A stretch of 64,000 bases of DNA, taken from contig NW_019774458.1 of the NCBI RefSeq assembly GCF_001039355.2, forward strand, positions 447,774-511,773, given 5' to 3'. Shown here piece after piece: positions 11,136 to 21,200 of this stretch (the stretch's first letter is position 1; each line of letters opens with the position of its first letter). The notes below the pieces were generated by a model. It ran no database searches and was not told the DNA's origin. It was given only the letters and a program-made list of their open reading frames with translations. This DNA comes from Lingula anatina. Taxonomy: Eukaryota; Brachiopoda; Lingulata; Lingulida; Lingulidae. A program made the translations under genes and the position numbers.

Positions 11136-11704
11136 GGTACCAGGGAAATATCTGAAACAAAATAGTTTAAAATACAAATTATAGATGATGAAGACACTAA
11201 ATTCGTGTGTCTAAGATAAATAATCAAGACAAAAAATAAGGTAAAAAATTAAAAAAAGCATTTTTATTTCTTGAATAACGTAGAGATTATATGATTCTTT
11301 TCACAGCCCAAACTCAAGTGAAAATAAAAAAAAAAAAACGTAAAAGAGGAAAAGTTAAGAACAAGTGTAAACTGGGAAATTTATGAGCACTACCATTTCA
11401 AAGAATACATGTATATTTTGAAAAATAAACACCGCTTTCCTTCTTCACGTTGGAACTACGTAGTTCTGTCCAACTCCGCCGGACTTTTTAAATGTTATCA
11501 ACTTAACAGATTAACTCGGTTCCTCCTGGAATTGAGTAGAATATAGAAAAGCTGGTTATTATACGAGTTTGTTGGAAACAAGGGGAGGCGTGGTTACCTG
11601 TTACAAGGATTGCATTCAGCGAGAGTCCCTGAAGAGGTTTATCTTCGTAGAGATGGACCGATCTAAGTAGTTTCATTGTGCATATACCCTTATTCTATTA
11701 TTCA

Positions 11705-11870
11705 GGGGCGGATCCAGAGATATTTTCTGACAGTCTTCAAAATTATCTTTGTTGATCCATCCTCCATTTTTGACCGTCTTCCGTCAGAAAAAATAGATAC
11801 CCGTCAAAGTAAACTTGAAAATCTGACCGTCTTCCGGAAGACCCAGATGACGGCCTTAACCCACCCCTGT
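11705..11870. mobile_element. ~165-bp dispersed repeat, related copy at 52455-52625
   Basis: The segment from gcggatccagagatatttt to the cggccttaaccc end recurs near 52455 with scattered changes. Duplicate 1 keeps only its last bases (near 8475), as if most of it was deleted there. It lies in the leader intron of peptide copy 2. Class unknown. Confidence 0.75.
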
Positions 11871-12122
11871 TATCATACGAGTTTGTTGGAAACAAGGGGA
11901 GGCGTGGTAATCTGTCACACGGTTTGCATTCAGCGAGAGTCCAATAGTAGCATTGGGCATGTGCCCTTATTCGTTGTTCACAGTTAAAATCATGCTCAGA
12001 GAAAAAAAAAAAATACAAGCAAATCGAAGAAAAAAGTGAAACCAGCTCACCTCGCAAATTTCAATGAAGCACTAGCAACGGCAGCAGATATGAAATAGCC
12101 CTACGCTCCTTACGTGTTGCCG

Positions 12123-12130
12123 TTTATATA
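12123..12130 (-). promoter_or_regulatory. TATA box of cysteine-rich peptide copy 2
   Basis: TATATAAA on the minus strand lies about 72 bp upstream of the leader-exon donor, in the same setting as copy 1. Confidence 0.75.
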
Positions 12131-13019
12131 CACAGTTAAAATATGCAGTTGAATATTATTACAGTTCAAGGTGATATGGTACATTTAAAATGTGGGATGC
12201 CAACGTAAAATAATAACAAGCTGCAGTTCCATCGCTGTATCGAGGGTCCTGTGTGATCAGGAATATCAAACTGTGTACGATAACATTCATTCGGCTACAC
12301 TCGTCTCTCTCCGTTTTAGTGACGTCACACCTGACTCGTATGTGCTACACGCTGCAGCTGATAAATAATGCGCAGCTAGAGGGCACTTTGAAAACGTGTA
12401 TGTGACACTGATCCACACGGGATTCCTTCAATGCATTAATGAATGGTTTATTTACGTGGTGCGACTGAGACAGTTGTATTTGGCCAAACTTCAAGGTCGT
12501 TTTATTGCGTTTTAAGCCATCTGCATGTACATAGCAACATACTAAGAAAATTATTCTTTTTTAACGTGACACAACTGATACCGATGGAATACTAAACTCC
12601 TTATAGCACCATAATTTAAATGGCTTTTTTTTATAAATGTTCACATAATGCTTTAATGTCATTATCTCATCCTTTTTTCCCACGGTGATATTTTAATTTT
12701 GCAATTGGCCAAATCTCGTAGGATTATTTGTTTCTTGTATTAAATTGTTTTTAGTGCAATCCCCGCCACGCAGCATTGAAATCATTGTTCACATGGTCTC
12801 GAAATAAGGTGAGAATAAATTTTCTACCTTTGCTGCATTCTGTTTTGCCTTTGCCGATATTAGGATATAAAACGGTATTCGTGTGTTCTTGACCATGAGA
12901 TGAGATTTGTTCAGTCTCTTCCCCATAAACACCCAAGGTACTTTACTAATTAATCGCTTGTATACTTTCACCCAAGGTCAATATTCGTCTACAAAACGCA
13001 TGATCTGAATTCCACCATC

Positions 13020-14620
13020 AAAAAGGTGTCATTTTTCCTTTAAAACGTGAAAAAGGATCGACTATGTGGTTAACACAAGTCAATGTCTACAGAAAAAGTG
13101 TTTGTTTGACATTTCCTACATCTTTACAATATTGTTAGTTGATTATGTAAAAATGATGGTAAACTTGTTATCGTGTATTGTGTAATAAAGTGTCAAAAAT
13201 GGAATCAAACTCATATCATTGCATTTTGTCAGATTTAATCATTCAGTATGTTCAGAATCTCAGAACGGAGGAAATTGGACATTTAACACTGTTCTATTGA
13301 AATTTTTCCCATCTCATCAATTTGCTTAGTTGATCATATAAAAATTGCAGTAAACTGTTTATTTTATGTTAAAAAAGTGTTAAAAATGGAAATAAACCCA
13401 TGTCAGAACAGTGCTGTCTTGTTTACATTTTGGCATTTTCAAGGTGTGACTTTGAAGTTCCATTGGCCTGAAGAAGTTTGCTAGTCACGTTTTCTGAATG
13501 TCCATGTTACTAATATTTTATTATTAAAAATTGATGGTCATTATGCTGTTAAACATTATGTAATGTTGCATCAAATTTGAAGAAACCCCTATTTTGGGCA
13601 CTGCTCCCATGATGACCATTTAAGGAAAACCATGTCATTTACTGTTCTCAAACTTACAGGAAAGAAACATGGGACTAAAATACAGCTTCAGTAGGCAATG
13701 CAGTCTGTTTGGTAAATTTTTCTGGCAATTAAACAGTTTTTTTGTGAAAATTTAATTTTTCACATATTGGCATTTTCAAGGTGTGGCTTGAAGACCCATG
13801 CTAGTCACATTTTCTGAAAATCCATGATACGTTTATTTTATTATTAAAATTGATGGTCATTATGTTAAGCATTGTGTAATGTTGCATCAAAATAGAAAAA
13901 AAAAACACAATTTTTGGTGCTGCTGCCATGATGACCATTATGGGAAAACCATGTTACTTATGACTGTCAAACTTTCAAAAAAGAAACACAGGACTAAAAT
14001 GCGGCCTGAGCTGGAAAAGCAGTCTAATTGGCTTCTTCTTCTGGAAGTTATACATTTTAGTGAAATATTCATTATTATCGTTTTGGCATATTCACTGTGG
14101 GACTCAGAGCTCCCATGGACATGAAGCTGAATGGTAATCAAGTTTTCTACAAATCCTTGCTATTTAAAGTCAATTATCAAAAATTGGTGATAATAATTCT
14201 GTTATTTATTATGTGATGTTACATCAAATTGACAAAAATCTTTTTGCACTGCTACTACAAACATTATGAAAAGAAAACTGTGTTACTTATAATTATATTT
14301 AACTTATAAGTATGATTTTTAGGATTGGCATGCAGTTCATATTAGAAAGCCAGCTCAATTGGGTTATCATTTATTATTGAATTTATGCAGTTTTGTGTGA
14401 AGTTTTCATTTTTTCTCATTCTGGCATTTTCAAAGTGTGAACTTGAACTCCCATTGGCCTGAAGCCTTATGCTTGTTACACATTTTACTTACATCATTAT
14501 TACCTGTTGAGCATAATTAAAATTTGATGTTGAATTTGCAGTTAAGCATAATGTACATTTGCATCAGAATTGACAATAGCCCATTTTGTGCATTGTTATT
14601 TTCTGCTTTTTGTCTGTACA
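13020..14620. repeat. Right copy of the inverted repeat plus degenerate ~320-bp tandem units
   Basis: Bases 13080-13640 are the reverse complement of about 1-560. To their right the same motif order (tggcattttcaa, ttgatggtcattatg, taatgttgcatcaa, catgatgaccatt) repeats with growing decay near 13.75-13.96, 14.08-14.29 and 14.40-14.62 kb, about 320 bp apart. No gene is visible in this stretch. Confidence 0.7.
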
Positions 14621-16671
14621 TTTGACAGGTTTGCTGCCTTGTACCTATTTGCCTTGAACCTTGATGTAAACCATATCAACTCAGTCTTACTGTCATTTAA
14701 CAACATGTTCACTTTCATTAATTCTCGAATCTCTGCAAGACAAGTCTCCATAGAAGTGATTGTTGCAGACTGGCTGCTCTTGCATGTAATATGTACTTGT
14801 GTGTCATCTGCAAAAATAACAGTGTTTAGACCATGTTTTAGTATGATATCTTCTACAGGTAACATGTATAATGAGAATAGGATCGGACCTAACACAGACC
14901 CTTGTGGGACACCATACTCCAAGTAAACTGGCTGAGATAAAACTGACTCTATTGAAACCCTTTGTGTTCTGTTTTTCAGGTATGAGGTAAACCAACTAAG
15001 TGCAAGTCCATTCACTCCAAAGCGATGCTGCTACCTGTGAAGAAGAATATTATGATCTATGGTATCAAAAGCTGCTGAAAGGTCTAGAAGTATACTAAAA
15101 TGACATATCTTTGTTTATATAGGACAAGCATTATATCATTGTGGACTCGAAGTGGAGCTGTCGCAGTGCTGTGGCCTTCTCTATAGGCAGACTGAAATTT
15201 CCCAAAGAGTTTATTTTCAGCCAGATAGCTGCTTAGTTGAGAACATGCCATTTTTTCAAGAAATTTGCCTAAAAAGGGTAGATTTGATATTGGTCTATAG
15301 TTTTTCAGGACATTTTTACACAGCCCTTGCTTTTTCAGTAATGGTCTAACAATTGCAGTTTTGCAGTTTGATTGAAAGATACCTGTTGAGAAAGACAGAT
15401 TTACTAATCTCAGGAGAACCGGAGATAACACACTAATATACTCTTTCACTATATATGTTGGCACAGGATCCAGAGCTCAAAACTTAGAATTCATCCCCTT
15501 TATATCAGAGATAATATCTTTCTCTGAGACCAGTACGAAATTGCTCAGTTGGGCTCCATCACCCTGACTGGCACACCTGTCTTGCAATTCACTCGGTGAT
15601 GGATCTGATACTGAGGATCCTGTGATAGAATTTTGAGTTAATTCCTTACGAATATCCTTGATCCGGTTTGTAAAGAAATCTGCAAAAACTTGAGGAAGTG
15701 TTGACATTTCCATGTCAGGAAGCACACTTAGCTGGCTTGACTAACACCCCATTTCCATAGGTTTTTAGATCGATCTATCGCTGTGGGGAGTCTCACTAGA
15801 TTACTGTCAGCTTGGCCGGCTTAAGCGTCTGTCCCGCCTACTAAAAGCTGTAAGGGGGTAATTAACTATGGTGTCCGCTCGGCTAACTGCAATTTAGCCT
15901 GAACCCCCAGGGAGTTAGGTCGATCTAAAACTTAATCTTTAGATCGATCTAAATCTCTGGGAAAGCACCCTTAGATTCTGAAATCTTGTCCACAATCCTA
16001 AAGAGTTCCCTTTGATCAGCACCTTCAATACAGGTCCGATGGTGTACAGTTTTTTGCTTTTCAAGGAGGGTGTGATAGTTAGCTCTGGCAGTTTTAAATA
16101 ATCTCCGGTGTATTTCCAATTTTGAATTGCACCACTGACGTTCAATCTTCCTGATCTTTTTCCTCTCTTCGCTGAGTTCAGATGTAAACCATTCAGCCCG
16201 CTGTTTCACCACCTTGACTCTGGTCTGCATTGGTGCAATGTCCTCCATGATCTTGCATATAGACGTATTATACAGATCTACTAAGGTACATGGATCTGTG
16301 GTCTGTTCCGCATCCTCAAAAACATGTTTAAACGCATCATTTAGGATTACTGGATCAAGTTTTGAGATATCTCTACGTTGGATGACTCTTTTTGACACTT
16401 CAAAAGATCTAAACTCTGACGCCTTGTTTTTTACAACTTTCATGTTGGACCGTGTCATAATGGCAATGCCACCACCTTTCCGGTGATTCCTAGGTGAGAG
16501 ATGAATTGTATAGCCACTGAAGGAGGAGTTAAAGTCAGCATCAAAGAAATTGCAGTTTTTACTATTTATCCATGTTTCTGTTACCATGAAAATGTCTGTA
16601 TTATGCTGGTCTATAGAGTCACATAAATGGGTCACCTTGTCAACCACGGATCTGGCATTCCAAAGAGACAT
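14596..16671 (-). mobile_element. Degenerate LINE retrotransposon 1 (endonuclease remnant and reverse transcriptase)
   Basis: Read on the minus strand, a shortened endonuclease N-terminal region (WNARSVVDKV, then TETWI and a glycine-rich GGGIAI) leads into a linker. Reverse transcriptase follows with NYRPISNLPFLGKFLE, the AYREGHST region, YGVPQGSVLGPILF and the catalytic FADD (about 14820-15010). Stops and frameshifts break it in several places, the endonuclease core is missing and a MITE interrupts it at 15745-15970. The RT resembles CR1/L2/Jockey-group non-LTR elements; the exact clade was not determined. It is a dead copy. Confidence 0.9.
15745..15970. mobile_element. MITE with TAGATCGATCTA subterminal palindrome, inserted in LINE 1
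   Basis: About 225 bp with imperfect inverted ends, each holding TAGATCGATC. The interior has tcttaccc-free, conserved stretches such as cttaagcgtctgtcccgcct. It is nearly identical to 36069-36292; diverged relatives lie at about 19605-19796 and 43310-43790. It splits the open frame of LINE 1, so it came later. Confidence 0.85.
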
Positions 16672-16839
16672 TTTGATGTTATTTTCCAGATAATAGAGAC
16701 GAACTACGCGTCACTTGAGTTACAAACACACAGAATGGCATATCTATATCTTAGTATGACATTTATGACAAAGGTTGCATTATTTTGGCACAGAAATGCC
16801 TCTTATGCTTTTATTCTCCATAACATATATCTGATATTT

Positions 16840-17300
16840 ATAGCTATTTTAAGATCCCCGCTGCAATTCTTCCACGAAATAGTTCGTGTCTTATTATATA
16901 GTCTAGGGTATTATATTAAAAAAAAACATAAGTTCTGCAGATAGTGAAGTAACATGTAGCAGAGTAAATATTGAAACTGTAAAGATATGACGTCATCTTA
17001 CCATGACAATAAACATAAAGAATGAATGTCGATATTTACCAGAAATTTTTGGAAATTTCATTATCATCACGGTCAGTTATTTACGAATTAGTTAGTGATC
17101 GCAGTTAAATAAAATCACAAATTACAGGATACGACGCACCGGAGTTAAAGAATACCAAAATCAGAGGAAAAGTTTAAAGTGAAAACAAATTCCTTCCCCC
17201 CCTCCCTTTGCAAATTTCAATGATGCAACAGCAACGCCAGAGTGGTGAAATTGCCGACCCCCCCCTTACATGGGGGTGTTTACATAATGCGAAGATTGCA
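16840..17300 (-). pseudogene. Relic third copy of the cysteine-rich peptide locus, coding exons lost
   Basis: The segment near 16855-17095 resembles the 3' flank of the two peptide genes (agatccc, tgcaattctt, catcacggtcagt against catcagggtcagt). Directly after it, 17165-17290 resembles their leader-exon and promoter region (gcaaatttcaatgatgca, then gtgtttacata where the others have the TATA box). The signal-peptide and cysteine-rich exons are absent, so this is a deleted, non-coding relic. Confidence 0.6.
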
Positions 17301-17520
17301 TCTCATTGAAGATGCAAGTCCGGCGAGTTGTAAATCACGAATCACCGGTATAATGACTTCTTTGCCGAAGGACGAGGTTAAATAAAGCCGCATTTACAAG
17401 TCACGGGAAGGGGGTGACACATGGATCAAGCTAAAAAAGATGAATGTTTCACTCAATATAATGTGGTTTTCACGGGTAGCAAAAATACCCAATGGGATCC
17501 TCTTTAAAAGCCGAGGGGGA
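17095..17520. repeat. Dispersed repeat, related copies at 40560-40870 and 52860-53170
   Basis: Shared landmarks are gatcgcagttaaataaaatca near the start, the ccggcgagttgtaaatcac region and ggctttcacgggtagc or gtggttttcacgggtagc with aaaatacccag near the end. It overlaps the promoter-like part of the peptide-gene relic. In both large duplicates it marks the 3' side. Confidence 0.75.
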
Positions 17521-18255
17521 AACCATAGCAACATGTTTTATTCAAAGGGTTTCAAAGCCTTCTTTTAAGCACCACATTATATTAACAACGGTGAAGACAG
17601 TTTGTAAAAGCTGGATTTATTCAAACCGGTTTACTAACGTGCAATGACTGACAATGGATGCAACAAAATCTTAATTAAACTACAAATAAAACATCATTCC
17701 AAACTTGTGCTTGCCAATTCCATTTCTAAGCTACCCCCATAAAAGATGAATAGATAAATAAAATAAATACAACCATCATATGATCTTCTTTTACACATAA
17801 AACTATAAGGTAAACATTTGGTGTCTGGGTTATTCATGAACTGTTTCTATGTTGCAGATTGTCTGACAACTTTCAGGAACTAGTTGGTGTCTGTACGCAT
17901 GCGCATTTTTTAGCCTGCCGTAGGGATGAGCTCCACTGAGTGTCCGTCCCAGCAACCGCCTCTTTGGTTGTCACACCTAACACAATAATAATAATAATAA
18001 ACTCGGCTATAGGCGTCGTCGAGAAGATATACCAGAAATTATAACATCGTCATTGTTAACTATAACACATTTACCCTGATGTTCTTTTCAATAAGTTCAT
18101 TCTCTTTTGTGGACATTTAATATCAAAACACAGCTGCATCAAACTACTAGTTAAAACTTATTTTTACTAGAAGATGAGTAAAATTCGATCACTCGTAGGC
18201 TACGCTCCCAGTGGAAAAAAAACGTTAAATGAATAATTTTTAAAGCTCACTTTAC

Positions 18256-21200
18256 TTACTTAGATATGCGGAAGCATTCGCATCGTTTAACGTATCTGAC
18301 CCTCAGCTGGTGAAAATGCCCAAAGTCTGTTGAAGTCATAACAGTGACGGCGCGGCCATCGTCTTTCATGATTTTGATGTGGTCAGCAGTCAGTCGTACC
18401 CTTCAATAAAAAAAAGTTACAATGATTTTTACCTATTAAAAACGAGCGCGTGTAAATTTGAAACGATATTAACACTAAACCCTTTCCCGACTTATGAATA
18501 TACATTAAAAACGCAAAGTTATTAAATGTTTTAACTAGAGGCCCCCAAGGGTGCACCCCCCTCCCCAGCAATAAAGCAGTTAAAATTCTCTGAAAATAAT
18601 AAGGAAATCCAAATTTAGTTAAAATTATTTTCCCCCCATTATCTCCTAAGTAACTGTCATTTCAGAAAATTTCGACAAATATAGTGCAGAATATACAAAT
18701 AGCTCATCCAAAAACCAACGCTGTTAAACATATAACCTCCGTTGGCAGGGGTGGGGGGGGGGGAGGTTGAGACTTACATGTGGGTATGGGGGCCAGGCGG
18801 GTCCTCCGTGGCGACCGTTGTTTCGAGCTCGATGTCGCGCAGAGTTGGAGCATATTCCGTGGCATTATCAGAGGCCAGGGCAATCGGTAATTCACGGTAC
18901 AAGCTGATGTACTTCCGCTGCTCCATGACCATGTCCTATAAACATAATTAAATGAATAAATAAATGGTGAAGTTTTCACCACGTGAAAATAATAAATTAT
19001 ATGGACAGGGAAAAGCACACATATATTTGAAAATGGAAAGAAGATTAAGAAAGGATGGGTGAAAATTGCAGAAATATTTGTCATAGGTAATGTCTTGTTT
19101 AAGACGCTGTCAATAATTAAAATCCTCCGGTATATGTTCCATGCATTAATACCACTGTTTTGAAATCATTCAGCTTACAGAGATACTTAGCAAAAGAAAC
19201 AAAGAACCGTTGGCAGTCGTGCATGACAAAGTCTTAAAAAAACTACTTTCCAAAGTATCCCAATCAAAATAAATAAATAAATAAATAATACCTTTAGTGC
19301 CTCGATCTCCTTCATGATGGTGCTGCCCTCTACCGACACGGGCATTATAGGCCATCTCTGACGAATTTCACCAACACCATTTATGTTAAGTTCAATTCGA
19401 AAACCAGAGGCATCTACCGATTTTACTTCGCCTAGAAAAAAGTGTGTTCAATTTACACCTTGTCTGTATGGTACGTCAAGACCATCAGATTTCATGGACT
19501 AAAATTTATGTTCAGATGTCGAATATGTAAAAAATAACAAACTCAAGGATAACAGTAATCTTAATCACCATTCAACCTTGTCTGTCCAGGACTCCAAGAA
19601 ACCATTCCCAGACCCTATTGTAGGCCTGCTAACTTTGGATCGAATTACGCTACCAGACGACCGCGCACGGAAGTTAATTACCCACCTTACAGCTTTTAGT
19701 AGGCGGGACAGACATTTAAGCCGGCTAAGCTGACAGTAATCTAGTGAGACTCCCCACGGGGATAGATCGATCTAAAATCTGTGGGAATGGGGTCCAAGAG
19801 TAGATTATAACTCAAAGCGTAGGCCCGACAGTAGATTTTAGTGGTTAAAGTATAACTGTAATCCTAATCATTGCTGTAACTTGCCTGACTACGCCTAAGT
19901 GACAGGTTACCTTCAGTTGTTAAAGTGTAATTGTAATTTTATTCATCACTGTACCTTGTCTGTACAGGACTCCAAGAAAAGATAATAACTCACGGCGTTG
20001 ACCTTAGACTAAATTTAAGTTGTTAAAATATAACTGTAATTCTTATCATCACTGTACCTTGTCTGTCCAAGACTCCAACGCCTCCATATCTCACGGTGTC
20101 CGCAGCGTCCTTGTCCCCGTTGGTGTAGAACTCTACTGGAGTTTGGTAGTATAGGGCAGCGTTGGTACCATTAAATGATGAGTCGGCTTCCTTCTTTCCA
20201 CTACGGACAGAACCTTTTTAAAAACAGAAAAGAAAAATATAGGCATTATACTAGTAGATAATCGGCAGTATATGATAAAATATACGATTGTGAAATCTGG
20301 GGGCGAAATTATCCATTTCCGTGCACAAAATGGTTATAGCCGGGCTTAAATAAATGCATAAATGGGCATAAGCGGATCATAGTTTATGGTCTTCATAAAA
20401 CATCTGGATCAGCCAACCGCAATGGTGGTTTGAAGTTTAAGACTTTCAGCATACTGGTTAAATTGGTTCAACTTAATTTGCCCAAAATTCACCAGACACC
20501 TCTCTACACCCACGGTTCTTACCGTTTGGCCCTGCTCTCACAGTCTTCCCAAGGTCGGACTTGGCGTCTCCTTTAAAGTGCAGGTTGTAAGGGTTCCAGG
20601 AAAGCTGAGGCGTTGAATACACGACCTCCAGGGGGATAGAATAGGTCCACTTCTGTTCTACTCCGCCGCAGTCTTGCACTACAAAATACAACCTATCAAT
20701 CTAAAATCATACTTCCTTTCTGTCGGACAACTGAAACTCAAGTCTTCCGTTTGCATGTGCATGTAACTTACTGGCAGTTTAGTATGAAACAATAAATGCA
20801 CAACGTTTAAATTTTACACTAAAAGTACCGAATTAGAAATACAGGAACAGGTCCAAACACAAGACATCATTTCTAGAGATGGTCTGCACTGTTTTCAGCT
20901 GAGGTTCAATTGTTGTCGTAAAACGTATGCAGATGATTTACTATTGAATTGCATTCTTATATAATTGAAATCCCTCCCCAAATACCCATTTTTTAAAACT
21001 TTATCCCCACAGTATAAAATTTAAGTCCACTTTTAAGGCTAATTCATAGTTTTATTATATTCAATTCTTAATTTAAGTTATTAGCTCTCAAAGGAATACG
21101 GTTTCCAATATCTGTTTTAAAATGTTATTGGTTGAAGAAATGTGTACCTTATGTTATTATTATACAGTACATATCAAACCTTGTTTTTGCTTTCGTAGGC

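Larger units (their letters stand above)
9918..12965. repeat. Tandem duplication unit 2 carrying cysteine-rich peptide gene 2
   Basis: This is the downstream copy of 6763-9884 in the same orientation. It differs by a (AAAAT)n expansion near 10219-10262, a ~165-bp repeat at 11705-11870 and the absence of the TTAA MITE. Confidence 0.88.

Noticed and set aside
14596-15015. Intact reverse transcriptase gene
   Set aside because: Only the FADD-containing part is open; stops and frameshifts separate it from the rest and the endonuclease core is missing, so it is a relic.
18704-19084. Minus-strand frame ending in poly-proline over exon 11 of gene A
   Set aside because: It uses a different frame from the spliced gene; the same region in copy B shifts relative to it while the spliced frame is kept in both copies.
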